DNA from: Rhizobium sp. SL86
GTDB lineage: Bacteria > Pseudomonadota > Alphaproteobacteria > Rhizobiales > Rhizobiaceae
Direction of reading: 5' to 3'
DNA length: 64,000 nt
NCBI RefSeq assembly: GCF_026672545.1
Contig: NZ_JAPPRJ010000002.1
Location: forward strand, 1,005,001 to 1,069,000
This document shows positions 26,511-35,722 of the stretch, in pieces (the first letter of the stretch is position 1; every line of letters begins with the position of its first letter). A program made the translations under genes and the position numbers. The notes under the pieces are model-generated. The model had not been told where the DNA came from. It saw only the letters and a list, made by a program, of their open reading frames with translations, and searched no databases.

Positions 26511-28165
26511 GCGCGCTCTGGCAGATTTTCCGGATCATCATACGCGACCAGCGGGTGGCCCTGCTGCGCGGCGCAGCACTTGGCATCGTTGTCCTCATCA
26601 TGGGGGTCACCCTGCTCGGCCTCTCCGGCTGGTTCATCACAGCGGCTTCCGCGGCGGGCCTTGCCGGGCTCGGGACCGTCTTCGACGTGTTTCGCCCCTC
26701 CGCCATGGTGCGGTTCCTGGCGCTTGGCCGCACGGCCGCGCGATACGGCGAACGGCTGCTCACCCATGACGCAACGCTTCGGGCGCTGGAAACGCTGCGG
26801 CTTCGCCTGCTGCGCAGTTATCTCACCGCACCGCTCCAGCGGATGCAGAGGATCCGCGGGCCGCAGGCGCTCAATCGGCTGATGGCCGATATTGACGCGC
26901 TGGACGGCGTGCCGCTCCGCCTCGTTTTGCCGTTCTGTTCGGCACTTGTGGTGCAACTCATGGCCGCCATGGCGTTGTGGTTCCTGGTCTCGCCGGTCAT
27001 TGCCCTGTGGATCACCATCGGATGGACGGCCGGCGCGGTGCTGGTATTCTGGCCGAGCCTGGTGATGGCGACGCCTTTGTCGCGCCAGCGGGAGGCGGCG
27101 GCGCAGGCGTTTCGCACCCGACTGATCGACCTGATTGGCAGCCGACGGGATCTTGCCGTTTACGGCCGCCTGGCGGACCAGGTGCAAGCCGTCACGGCAG
27201 CAGAAAGCCGGCGGCTTGCGATCCCGCTCGACCGCGTCGATCGGGCGACCGGCCTTGCCCTCTCGTGTCTCGCCACCCTCGTCGGCGCGGGCACGCTGTG
27301 GCTTGGCCTTCAGGCCGCACAGGACGGGTTATTGCCGCCGGCCTTTGCGGCGCTCGCCTTTTTTGCCGCGCTTGCACTCTTTGAGACCATCGCGCCGCTG
27401 CGCCGCGCCGCCAGCGATCTCGGACGGATGGCGGAAGCCGCCCGCCGGGTGCGGCGTGACCTTGCCCGACCGGATGGCAAGCCGGTTGAGCAGCCGGCAA
27501 CCGCCCGCGATACATCGGCTGCGGCGGGTCCGGCACTTGCAATCCACGATCTCCGGCTGATGCGGCAGGACGGCGACGCGCTGCTGATCGACGGCCTGGG
27601 ACTGGATGTCGCAGCCGGCGAGACCGTGGCGCTCACAGGCACCAGCGGCTGCGGCAAATCGACGATCCTGCTGTCCATTGCCGGCCTCTCTCCCGTGGCA
27701 GGCGGCGAGATCCGAGTTCTCGGTCGCGACCTTTCTGCCTGGCCCGAGGCGGCACTTCGCGAAGTGCTGACGCTTCTGCCGCAACGCAGTGCGATCATGG
27801 CCGGCACACTGCGCGAGACGCTGCAGCTCGCCGATCCCGGCCAGAGCGACGACATGTTGTGGTCGGTGCTAAAATGCGTACATCTGGAAAGACTTGCGCA
27901 GGAACGCGGTGGGCTCGATACGCGCCTCGGACACTTCGGCGAAGGTCTTTCCGGCGGGGAAGCACGTCGGCTGGCACTCGCCCGCGCCCTCCTGCGGCGG
28001 CCGCATGTGCTTCTCCTCGACGAACCGACGGAAGGGTTGGATGACGAGACCGCCCGTGCGGTTCTTGCCGGCATCCGCGCCTTCCTGCCGGATGCCGCCA
28101 TCCTGATGGCGTCCCACAGACCCGTCGAGAAAGCTCAGGCGGACCGCCTGATCCTGCTCGATTAA
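26507..28165 (+). CDS. cydC: CydC, partner ABC exporter subunit for cytochrome bd assembly
   Basis: 552 residues, with six helices and an ATPase domain with Walker A GTSGCGKST, signature LSGGEARRLALARAL and Walker B VLLLDEPTEGLDDETA. The N-terminal segment RPSAMVRFLALGRTAARYGERLLTHD is typical of CydC. It forms a heterodimer with CydD. The 4-base overlap with cydD implies coupled translation. Confidence 0.92.
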   Translation: MSALWQIFRIIIRDQRVALLRGAALGIVVLIMGVTLLGLSGWFITAASAAGLAGLGTVFDVFRPSAMVRFLALGRTAARYGERLLTHDATLRALETLRLRLLRSYLTAPLQRMQRIRGPQALNRLMADIDALDGVPLRLVLPFCSALVVQLMAAMALWFLVSPVIALWITIGWTAGAVLVFWPSLVMATPLSRQREAAAQAFRTRLIDLIGSRRDLAVYGRLADQVQAVTAAESRRLAIPLDRVDRATGLALSCLATLVGAGTLWLGLQAAQDGLLPPAFAALAFFAALALFETIAPLRRAASDLGRMAEAARRVRRDLARPDGKPVEQPATARDTSAAAGPALAIHDLRLMRQDGDALLIDGLGLDVAAGETVALTGTSGCGKSTILLSIAGLSPVAGGEIRVLGRDLSAWPEAALREVLTLLPQRSAIMAGTLRETLQLADPGQSDDMLWSVLKCVHLERLAQERGGLDTRLGHFGEGLSGGEARRLALARALLRRPHVLLLDEPTEGLDDETARAVLAGIRAFLPDAAILMASHRPVEKAQADRLILLD

Positions 28166-28187
28166 GTCGTATCTGAAATGTGACTTA

Positions 28188-28201
28188 TTGATCAGGATCA
28201 A
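28188..28201 (+). promoter_or_regulatory. FNR/FixK box before cydA
   Basis: TTGATCAGGATCAA is a perfect TTGAT-N4-ATCAA site, 89 bases before the cydA start. It indicates low-oxygen activation of a separate cydABX promoter by an FNR, FnrN or FixK protein. Confidence 0.75.
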
Positions 28202-28290
28202 GGTTCCCGAACCCGGTTCTGCTTACCCTGATGTCAGTCTTGACCAGAACGGACGGGCCCGCCCGCCCTCCGTCTAGGGAGTAAGCGAAA

Positions 28291-29904
28291 ATGGATATCG
28301 GCATCGTTGAGCTGTCACGTCTGCAATTTGCGCTGACGGCTATGTATCACTTCCTCTTCGTGCCGCTGACGCTTGGTCTGTCGATCATCGTCGCGATCAT
28401 GGAGACGGTCTATGTCATGACCAACCGCCCGATCTGGCGCCAGATGACGAAATTCTGGGGTACGCTGTTCGGCATCAACTTCGTCCTTGGTGTTGCCACC
28501 GGCATCACCATGGAATTCCAGTTCGGCATGAACTGGAGCTATTACAGCCATTATGTCGGCGACATTTTTGGCGCGCCGTTGGCCATCGAAGGTCTGATGG
28601 CCTTCTTCCTTGAGGCGACCTTCGTCGGCCTGTTCTTCTTCGGCTGGGACAAGCTCTCCAAGGTGCAGCACCTGGTGGTTGCCTGGCTCGTTGCGATCGG
28701 CTCGAACCTCTCGGCGCTCTGGATCCTGATTGCCAATGGCTGGATGCAGAACCCGGTCGGGGCTCAGTTCAACCCGATGACCATGCGCATGGAGATGACA
28801 GACTTTTACGAGGTCCTGTTCAACGAAGTGGCGCAGGCGAAATTCGTGCATACGGTAAGCGCCGGTTATGTCACCGCCGCCGTCTTCGTCATCGGCGTCT
28901 CGGCCTGGTATCTGCTGAAGGATCGCCATCATGCGCTGGCGCGCCGCTCGATCACCGTGGCAGCGGCCTTTGGCCTCGCTTCGGCCTTCTCGGTTGTGCT
29001 TCTCGGTGACGAGTCCGGCTATTCGGCCACCCACAGCCAGAAGATGAAGCTGGCTGCGATCGAAGCCATGTGGGAGACGGAACCGGCGCCGGCGCCCTTC
29101 ACCGCCTTCGGCTTTCCGGACCAGCAGGCACGCGAAACGCATTTCGCCGTCCACATTCCCTATGCCATGGGCCTGATCGGCACCCGTTCGCTGACCACGG
29201 AAATCCCCGGCATCAAGGAACTGGTGGAACAGGCGGAAAACCGCATCCGTTCGGGTCTTGTCGCCTATGACGCGCTGATGACCGTTCGCCAGCAGCGGGA
29301 CGCCACACCGCCGGAGATCATGAAGACCTTCGAGGATCATTCGCACGATCTGGGTTTTGCCTTCCTGTTGAAGAAATATGTCGATGATCCGCGCACCGCG
29401 ACAGAGGCGCAGATCAAGATGGCGGCCAATGATACGGTTCCGCACGTCTGGCCGCTGTTCTGGGCCTTCCGCATCATGGTGGCGCTCGGTTTCGGTTTCA
29501 TCGCAACCATGGCCTATTTCTTCTATCGCGCCTCGTTCCGCGGCATGCGTTACCCGCGCTGGGCTCTGACGGTTGCCGTCTTCATGATCCCCGCACCCTG
29601 GATCGCGGCTGAAATGGGCTGGTTTGTCGCGGAGTTCGGCCGGCAACCCTGGACGGTGGACGGCGTGCTTCCCACCGCCCTCTCTGCCAGCGCGCTCTCG
29701 GTGACGGAGCTTCTGATCACCATTCTCGGCTTCGTCGCCTTCTACACGGTGCTCTTCATCATCGAGATGGGCCTGATGCTGAAATACATCCGCAAGGGTC
29801 CGTACATGGATGTTGCCGAGACCGACGACTGGATCAAGGCACGCCAGGAAGCCCTGAACCCGTCCGGCCTGCGCCCGGCCCCCACTGCCATTCCTGCGGA
29901 GTAA
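28291..29904 (+). CDS. cydA: cytochrome bd ubiquinol oxidase subunit I
   Basis: 537 residues. His20 in ALTAMYHFLFVPLTLG is the expected heme b595/d-region ligand near the N-terminus. The quinol loop ETHFAVHIPYAMGLIGTRS and the diagnostic GRQPW (EFGRQPWTVDGVLPT) near residue 455 are present. The protein oxidises quinol and reduces oxygen with high affinity without pumping protons. It is a long-Q-loop-type length between the short and long groups. GGGAG lies before the start. Confidence 0.96.
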   Translation: MDIGIVELSRLQFALTAMYHFLFVPLTLGLSIIVAIMETVYVMTNRPIWRQMTKFWGTLFGINFVLGVATGITMEFQFGMNWSYYSHYVGDIFGAPLAIEGLMAFFLEATFVGLFFFGWDKLSKVQHLVVAWLVAIGSNLSALWILIANGWMQNPVGAQFNPMTMRMEMTDFYEVLFNEVAQAKFVHTVSAGYVTAAVFVIGVSAWYLLKDRHHALARRSITVAAAFGLASAFSVVLLGDESGYSATHSQKMKLAAIEAMWETEPAPAPFTAFGFPDQQARETHFAVHIPYAMGLIGTRSLTTEIPGIKELVEQAENRIRSGLVAYDALMTVRQQRDATPPEIMKTFEDHSHDLGFAFLLKKYVDDPRTATEAQIKMAANDTVPHVWPLFWAFRIMVALGFGFIATMAYFFYRASFRGMRYPRWALTVAVFMIPAPWIAAEMGWFVAEFGRQPWTVDGVLPTALSASALSVTELLITILGFVAFYTVLFIIEMGLMLKYIRKGPYMDVAETDDWIKARQEALNPSGLRPAPTAIPAE

Positions 29905-29909
29905 GGACC

Positions 29910-31073
29910 ATGATCCTGCACGAACTTCTGAGCTATGAATTCCTGCGCGTCGTCTGGTGGTTGCTGCTCGGCGTCCTGCTGATCGGCTTTGCCGTGACCG
30001 ATGGGTTCGACATGGGTGTCGGCGCGCTCATCCCCTTTGTCGGCAAGACCGATGTGGAGCGCCGGGTGGCCATCAATACGGTCGGCCCGGTCTGGGAAGG
30101 CAACCAGGTCTGGTTCATCCTCGGCGGCGGCGCGATCTTTGCCGCCTGGCCGCCACTTTATGCGGTCAGCTTCTCAGGCTTCTATCTGGCGATGTTCGTC
30201 GTTCTTGCCGCCTTCATCGTCCGGCCGGTCGCCTTCAAGTACCGTTCCAAGCGGGACGATGCCAGCTGGCGCAATGCCTGGGACTGGGCGCTGTTTGCCA
30301 GCGGCGCCGTGCCGGCTCTGCTCTTCGGGGTCGCCGTCGGCAACGTGATCCAGGGCGTTCCCTTCCATTTCACCGATGACCTGCACAGCATCTATGAAGG
30401 CGCCTGGTACACCAAGTTCATCGGCCTGCTGGATCCGTTCTCGCTGCTTGCCGGCGTCGTGTCGTTGACCATGCTGCTGATGCATGGCGCGGTCTGGCTC
30501 ACCGTCAAGGCAGAGGGCACCGTGCAGGCCCGCGCCCGTGCCATCGGCTCGGTGGCCGCCCTTGCCGCCGTGTTCGCCTATGCGGCGGCCGGCCTGTGGC
30601 TCGCCTACGGCATCGAGGGTTTCCGCATCGTCGGCGAATACGCAACCAACGGTCCGTCGAATCCGCTACATTTCGAGGTGGAGCGTACGGCAAGCTGGCT
30701 CACCGCCTACCAGGACCGCCCGTGGATCGCGGTTGCCCCGGCGCTTGGGCTTGGCTGCGGTCTACTGACCTTCCTGGGTCTCAGGGCCGGTCGCGAAGTC
30801 TCGACGCTGATCTTCTCGAAGCTGTCGATCCTCGGCGTGATCGCCTCGGTAGGGCTGACGATGTTCCCCTTCATCATGCCATCGTCAAGCGACCCGAAAT
30901 CGTCGCTGACCGTCTGGAACAGTTCGTCTTCGCATCTGACGCTGTTCATCATGCTCGTCTGCACGGTCATCTTCATGCCGATCATCCTCGCCTACACGAC
31001 CTGGGTCTACAAAGTGCTCTGGGGCAAGGTGACGGAGAATGACGTGACCGAACACAGCCACTCCGTCTACTGA
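29910..31073 (+). CDS. cydB: cytochrome bd ubiquinol oxidase subunit II
   Basis: 387 residues with about nine helices. Family text includes WWLLLGVLLIGFAVTDGFDMG near the N-terminus and GPVWEGNQVWFILGGGAIFA, diagnostic of CydB. It supports subunit I and quinol access. It starts five bases after the cydA stop. Confidence 0.96.
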   Translation: MILHELLSYEFLRVVWWLLLGVLLIGFAVTDGFDMGVGALIPFVGKTDVERRVAINTVGPVWEGNQVWFILGGGAIFAAWPPLYAVSFSGFYLAMFVVLAAFIVRPVAFKYRSKRDDASWRNAWDWALFASGAVPALLFGVAVGNVIQGVPFHFTDDLHSIYEGAWYTKFIGLLDPFSLLAGVVSLTMLLMHGAVWLTVKAEGTVQARARAIGSVAALAAVFAYAAAGLWLAYGIEGFRIVGEYATNGPSNPLHFEVERTASWLTAYQDRPWIAVAPALGLGCGLLTFLGLRAGREVSTLIFSKLSILGVIASVGLTMFPFIMPSSSDPKSSLTVWNSSSSHLTLFIMLVCTVIFMPIILAYTTWVYKVLWGKVTENDVTEHSHSVY

Positions 31074-31094
31074 AACGACAAGGAGGTCATCAAA

Positions 31095-31211
31095 ATGTGG
31101 TACTTTGCCTGGATCCTCGGCCTTCCGCTTGCCGCCATCTTCGCCGTGATGAACGCGATGTGGCTGGAAATGAAGGAAGACGAACAGACCATCGCCAGCA
31201 ACGAACGCTGA
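31095..31211 (+). CDS. cydX: CydX, small subunit of cytochrome bd (YbgT family)
   Basis: 38 residues: MWYFAWILGLPLAAIFAVMN followed by AMWLEMKEDEQTIASNER. The conserved MWYFxWILG start and single membrane helix match CydX/YbgT, needed for bd-oxidase stability. AGGAGG lies just before it (31080-31085), and it follows cydB by 21 bases. Confidence 0.95.
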   Translation: MWYFAWILGLPLAAIFAVMNAMWLEMKEDEQTIASNER

Positions 31212-31235
31212 GCCAGTCTGCTCCACCAAGCCCAT

Positions 31236-31271
31236 AAAAAAGGCTCCTGCTTTGACGGCAGGAGCCTTTTT
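31236..31271. terminator. bidirectional rho-independent terminator after cydX
   Basis: Arms AAAAAGGCTCCTGC (31237-31250) and GCAGGAGCCTTTTT (31258-31271) with a 7-base loop. A T run follows on both strands, so it can end both the cyd operon and the convergent chemoreceptor gene. Confidence 0.92.
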
Positions 31272-31293
31272 CGGGTTCGGTAACAGGGAGGGC

Positions 31294-33315
31294 TCAGAAC
31301 TCTTCCCAGTTGTCCTGCTTGGAGGCCGTAGCGGCCGCGGCAGCACCACCGCCGAAGGCCTTGCGCACGCTGCCCATCAGGCCGCGGGCGGGTGACGAAG
31401 CCGGAGCCGTCGAAGCCGATGCGGCCATGGGCGTCGTGCGGGCACGCGGCATGGCAGCCGGGGCCTGAGCACGAGCGGCAGCCGGCGCGGCGACACCCTG
31501 GCCGGCAATGTTGAACTGGCCGATGAGGGAAACCAGCGTACCAGCACTTTCGGTCAACCGGTAGGAAACCGCCGTCGTCTCTTCGACCATCGCGGCGTTC
31601 TTCTGGGTGAACTGGTCCATCTCGCCAACCGAGGTGTTGACCTCGGCAAGCGCCGAACTCTGCTCCCGTGCAGCCGAGGCGATCGAGGCGATCTTGTCGC
31701 TGATGGTCGCAACATGTGCGGAAATATCCGTCAGCGCCTTGCCGGTCTGCTCGACCAGAGACACGCCACCCGCCACCGCTTCACCGGATTTCAGGATCAG
31801 CGCCTTGATGTCCTTCGCCGCATTGGCGGAACGCTGGGCAAGCTCGCGCACTTCCTGGGCAACGACGGCAAACCCCTTGCCAGCCTCGCCCGCACGCGCG
31901 GCCTCGACGCCGGCATTCAGTGCCAGCAGATTGGTCTGGAAGGCAATTTCGTCGATCACGTTGATGATCTTCGAGATTTCGTTCGAGGCTTCCTCGATAT
32001 TGCCCATGGCGGCAATCGCATCCGAGACGACCTTGGACGACTGGTCGGTGCTCTTGCGGGCCGTCAGAGCCACGTTCGAGGCTTCATCGGCCTTGGCGGA
32101 GGAGGCCCGCACGGTGACCGTGATCTCTTCAAGCGCCGCAGAAGTCTCCTCCAGCGAGGCCGCCTGCTGTTCCGTGCGACGGGACAGGTCGTCTGCTGCC
32201 GAGCGCATCTCGTTCGAGCTTGCCTGGATGCCGGAAATCTCTTCGCGCAACTGCTGCATCGTCGCGCCGAGCTTTTCAACGGAAGCGTTGAAATCCGCAC
32301 GCAGGGTGTCGAGGCTGCCTTCGAAGACGGTGTCGATGTGCACCGTCAGGTCGCCGGCGCTCAACCGCTTCAGGCCGTTGCCAAGCGTCGCAACCGCCTG
32401 GTCCTGAGCCTTTGCGGCAGCTTCCTTGGCGGCCTCGCGTTCGGCGCGATCGCGTTCCCCAAGCGCCGATGCTTCGGCTGCACTTTGCTCAACTGCGATC
32501 TTCTGCAGGGCCCCTTCGCGGAAGACCTCCAGCGCCCGAGCAAGATCACCGATTTCGTTGCGATAGGTCTGGTGCGGGACGGCGGTCGTCAGATCACCGG
32601 CAGCAAGGCTCTTGGCGGCAGCCGTGACACGCGGGAGTGAACCCACCACCGCACGGGTCAAGACCGCCACCAGACAGGCTGCAAGACAGAGGATGATGGC
32701 AGCAGAAATGCCGATCGCGCGGGTCAGCTCGCTTGCCATGCTGTTGATATCGGCGGCGCGGACGCCGGCATAGAGGATACCGATGACCTCTCCCGCGGGC
32801 GAGAAGATCGGCTGGTAGATCGTGTAATAGGGCACGTCGAGGATCGTCGCTTCACCGCGATAGACCTGCCCCTTGACCAGGAAGGGATAAACCGCGCCCG
32901 TCTTGCCAAGCGCCGTGCCAACGGCACGGTTGCCATCCGGCTTGATGATGTTCGTCGTGCGGCGCCAGAAATCCTGGTTCTGCGGATCCCATGCGAAAAT
33001 CGTCGCCGTCTGTCCGGTCATGCGGCCGATGCTGTCGATCATCGAATGATCGGGAAAGCTCGCCGGGATGGCGGGCGCCACGATCCGGTCCACGTTGCCG
33101 CCCTTCCACGTCACCTGCGCACCGGGGAGTTCTTTCTCCACAATGGTCGCTGCCACACGCAGACTGGTGTTCTGGCTGTCGACAGCCTGTTGCTGGATAC
33201 GTCCGGCAATCGTGGATGAAATGACCCAGGAGACAGTCGCCAGCGAGACGACCAGGATCATGATGGTCGTCACGGTGACGGTCTTTGCCATTCCAAAACG
33301 AGAAAAGATGAGCAT
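31294..33315 (-). CDS. methyl-accepting chemotaxis protein with Cache sensor
   Basis: 673 residues from ATG at 33315. A first membrane helix (residues 9-32) is followed by a periplasmic Cache_3-Cache_2 type sensor (to about residue 190, with the text [20 protein letters not shown]), a second helix, a HAMP domain and a signalling domain with hairpin tip [20 protein letters not shown]. It ends NWEEF, a CheR/CheB tether typical of rhizobial receptors. Another possible start is the Met at about 33291. The nearest genes do not include other che genes; the receptor probably joins a system elsewhere. A perfect FNR-type box lies directly upstream. Confidence 0.93.
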   Translation of the reverse strand: MLIFSRFGMAKTVTVTTIMILVVSLATVSWVISSTIAGRIQQQAVDSQNTSLRVAATIVEKELPGAQVTWKGGNVDRIVAPAIPASFPDHSMIDSIGRMTGQTATIFAWDPQNQDFWRRTTNIIKPDGNRAVGTALGKTGAVYPFLVKGQVYRGEATILDVPYYTIYQPIFSPAGEVIGILYAGVRAADINSMASELTRAIGISAAIILCLAACLVAVLTRAVVGSLPRVTAAAKSLAAGDLTTAVPHQTYRNEIGDLARALEVFREGALQKIAVEQSAAEASALGERDRAEREAAKEAAAKAQDQAVATLGNGLKRLSAGDLTVHIDTVFEGSLDTLRADFNASVEKLGATMQQLREEISGIQASSNEMRSAADDLSRRTEQQAASLEETSAALEEITVTVRASSAKADEASNVALTARKSTDQSSKVVSDAIAAMGNIEEASNEISKIINVIDEIAFQTNLLALNAGVEAARAGEAGKGFAVVAQEVRELAQRSANAAKDIKALILKSGEAVAGGVSLVEQTGKALTDISAHVATISDKIASIASAAREQSSALAEVNTSVGEMDQFTQKNAAMVEETTAVSYRLTESAGTLVSLIGQFNIAGQGVAAPAAARAQAPAAMPRARTTPMAASASTAPASSPARGLMGSVRKAFGGGAAAAATASKQDNWEEF

Positions 33316-33331
33316 GTGGCGCCCCCGCGCT

Positions 33332-33345
33332 TTGATTTTAATCAA
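33332..33345 (-). promoter_or_regulatory. FNR/FixK box at the chemoreceptor start
   Basis: TTGATTTTAATCAA is a perfect TTGAT-N4-ATCAA site, only 16 bases before the chosen chemoreceptor start. This position suits repression, or activation of a promoter whose transcript starts near 33297 and uses the downstream Met at 33291. Confidence 0.65.
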
Positions 33346-33447
33346 TTCAAGATGCAGGAGCTTTGTTAAACTAACGTTTAAGACCTGTTTTGCGGCAAAA
33401 CCGGGGGGCTTGGACACCAGATCCCAGCCGCCAGACGCTCCGGAGCG

Positions 33448-34503
33448 TCAGCCTGTCGCTTTCAGGCGTCCGGTCGATGACCGTTCCACGAGATGGCAGG
33501 CAAGTTCGATCCGTCTTGCCAGACTGATGCGCCCGGCCATCGCCTCACTGAGCAGATCAAGCGCAGCCGCGCCGATTTCGCGCATCGGCAGATGCATGGT
33601 GGTAAGCGGCGGGTTGACAAAGGCCGCCTGGGGCAGGTCATCCATGCCGACGACCGAGACGTCTTCTGGAACGGAAAGCCCCGCCTTCTGCACGCCCATG
33701 ATCGCGCCGACGGCAAGGCTGTCGCCGGCCGTGACGACGGCGGTAAAATCCTGTCCGTTCTCCACAAGCCGCTGGCCGATCGCCTGCGCCGCCAGTTCCG
33801 GCAACCAGTCATCCACCGTAACCACCATGCGCTCCGAATGATCGAGCCCTTTCAGCCGCAGGGCATCCTGCCAGCCTTCCTTGCGGTGTTCGATCGTGCG
33901 TCGTCCCGGCCGCATCAGGAAGAGGATACGCCTGTGGCCGAGCTGGATCAGGTGGTCCGTTGCAAGCCGTGCGGCGGAGCGATTGCAGGGGGTGACGCTG
34001 GACAGCCGCATCAGCGGATCGTGGCCATTGAGCAGGACGACGGGTTTCGGGAAATCGCGGGTTGCCGCAAGCATGGCCTCGTCATCAACGGTGAGGAACA
34101 ACAGGCCGGCGGTCTCCGGATCCTCGCGCGCCTCCTGCAGGAGCTGCTTCTCGTCCGCCCGGTCGGTCACCGCGCGCGTGACGATCTCAAGACCGAGCGC
34201 GGAGGCACGCTCATTCAGCCCCTCCAGCACATAAAGCGTGAACTGGTTGCGGACGTAATCGATCATTGCGGCACTGGAGGCCGCCAGAATGACCTTTCGA
34301 CCAGCCAATGCGGCGGGCACGGCGTAATTCACCTGCTTGGCGGCCGCGAGCACCTTTTCCCGGATATCCGGCCGAACGCCCTTTTCGCCCGCCAGTGCCC
34401 GGGATGCAGTGCTGAGCGATACGCCACAGGCCGCGGCCACGTCTTCCAGCGTGATCCGTCGGTTCTTTCTGGCCCGTTTTCCCGGCAGCGGTTTGATGTC
34501 CAT
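33448..34503 (-). CDS. LacI family transcriptional regulator of the uronide island
   Basis: 351 residues from ATG at 34503, with GAAGGAG ten bases before it. The helix-turn-helix is ITLEDVAAACGVSLSTASRALAG, with only the core quoted here, and the rest is a periplasmic-binding-like sensor domain. It is divergent from the GH105-kduI operon and so probably represses it until an unsaturated uronide or its product binds. A pair of GCGCAA half-sites lies between the genes. Confidence 0.92.
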   Translation of the reverse strand: MDIKPLPGKRARKNRRITLEDVAAACGVSLSTASRALAGEKGVRPDIREKVLAAAKQVNYAVPAALAGRKVILAASSAAMIDYVRNQFTLYVLEGLNERASALGLEIVTRAVTDRADEKQLLQEAREDPETAGLLFLTVDDEAMLAATRDFPKPVVLLNGHDPLMRLSSVTPCNRSAARLATDHLIQLGHRRILFLMRPGRRTIEHRKEGWQDALRLKGLDHSERMVVTVDDWLPELAAQAIGQRLVENGQDFTAVVTAGDSLAVGAIMGVQKAGLSVPEDVSVVGMDDLPQAAFVNPPLTTMHLPMREIGAAALDLLSEAMAGRISLARRIELACHLVERSSTGRLKATG

Positions 34504-34621
34504 CGGCAATCTCCTTCGCGCAAACTGCAAAAAATTTTCAGCTTGCGCAATGTTTTTCTCAGTGTTTTGTTAAGCCTCAAGGAATGACCGCCTTGGGAGA
34601 GGCGGAAGACGGGAGGATTTC
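34504..34621. promoter_or_regulatory. divergent LacI / GH105 control region
   Basis: GCGCAAACT (34518-34526) and AGCTTGCGC (34540-34548) form an inverted repeat with one mismatch and a 13-base AT-rich spacer, a candidate LacI-family operator. A hairpin CCGCCT-TGGGAG-AGGCGG (34588-34605) would form in the GH105 leader, just before its ribosome-binding site GGGAGGA. Confidence 0.5.
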
Positions 34622-35722
34622 ATGGCCCTGAATGGCACCACCATTCTTGCCAATCTTGATCGGCTGGTGGCCGGCATGACCGGCTTGAAACACGATGGCC
34701 GTTTTCACGAACCGAATCTGGACGGCACCGCCGGCGATTATATTTCCTTCGACAGTTGGGAATGGCCGCAGGGCGTTGGTCTCTATGGCCTCATCCGGCT
34801 GTGGCAGTTCACCGGCCGGGACGATCTCAAGGCTTTGATCGAAGGCTGGTACGAAAAGCGGCTGGCGGCCGGCCTGCCGTCGCTTAATGTGAACACGACT
34901 GCGCCGATGCTCGGCCTCTCGGTTCTCTGGCGCGAAACGCAGGACGATCGCTGGAAGGCACCGCTCGATGCCTGGGCCGATCGCGTGATCGCCGACATGG
35001 GCCGCACGGAGGAAGGCGCCTTCGAGCACCACGTCTCCGACAAGGTGAACGACAACGAACTCTGGGACGATACCCTCTACATGGTAGCGCTGTTCCTGGC
35101 CTCCTACGGTCAGGCGAGCGGCCGGCAGGAACTGGTGGACGAGGCGGCGCGCCAATTCCTCGTCCACGCCCGCTACCTGTCCGACGTGGAAACCGGTCTC
35201 TGGTTTCACGGCTGGACCTTCGAGGGCCGCCACAACTTTGCCCGCGCCCGCTGGGCCCGCGGCAATGCGTGGATCACCGCCGGGATTCTCGACCTGTTCG
35301 ATCTTGCCGAACTGCCGAAGCCGATCAAGGATTTCCTGCTCGGCGTGCTGACGGCACAGGTGAATGCGCTTCTGCCGCTGCAGGCAAAAAGCGGTGCCTG
35401 GCGCACGCTTCTCGACGATCCGACCTCCTACGAGGAGACATCGGCGACCGCCGGCATCGGCTACGGCCTGCTGAAGGGCTACCGCCTCGGTCTCGGCACG
35501 CCGGCCTGGCGCGAGGCGGGCCTGAAGGCGGTGGATTTCGTCATGCGCAATATCGATGAGACGGGCACTGTGCTGAACGTGTCCTACGGCACGCGCATGG
35601 GCCACGACCTGCAGTTCTACAAGGACATCCCCATCCAGCCGACCGGCTACGGCCAGGCACTGTCGATCCTCTGCCTGTCGGAGGCGCTCAGCCATGTGGA
35701 CAGCGCGGAGAAAGCGGCATGA
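34622..35722 (+). CDS. GH105/GH88-type unsaturated glucuronyl or galacturonyl hydrolase
   Basis: 366 residues, with no signal peptide, so cytoplasmic. The fold is an (alpha/alpha)6 barrel; NELWDDTLYMVALFL (Asp150) matches the catalytic Asp of the YteR family. These enzymes hydrate the 4,5-double bond left by polysaccharide lyases and release 5-keto-4-deoxyuronate. KduI, which acts on exactly that product, is encoded next with an ATGA overlap. Likely substrates are unsaturated oligogalacturonides or rhamnogalacturonan pieces, or glucuronate-containing disaccharides. Confidence 0.9.
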   Translation: MALNGTTILANLDRLVAGMTGLKHDGRFHEPNLDGTAGDYISFDSWEWPQGVGLYGLIRLWQFTGRDDLKALIEGWYEKRLAAGLPSLNVNTTAPMLGLSVLWRETQDDRWKAPLDAWADRVIADMGRTEEGAFEHHVSDKVNDNELWDDTLYMVALFLASYGQASGRQELVDEAARQFLVHARYLSDVETGLWFHGWTFEGRHNFARARWARGNAWITAGILDLFDLAELPKPIKDFLLGVLTAQVNALLPLQAKSGAWRTLLDDPTSYEETSATAGIGYGLLKGYRLGLGTPAWREAGLKAVDFVMRNIDETGTVLNVSYGTRMGHDLQFYKDIPIQPTGYGQALSILCLSEALSHVDSAEKAA

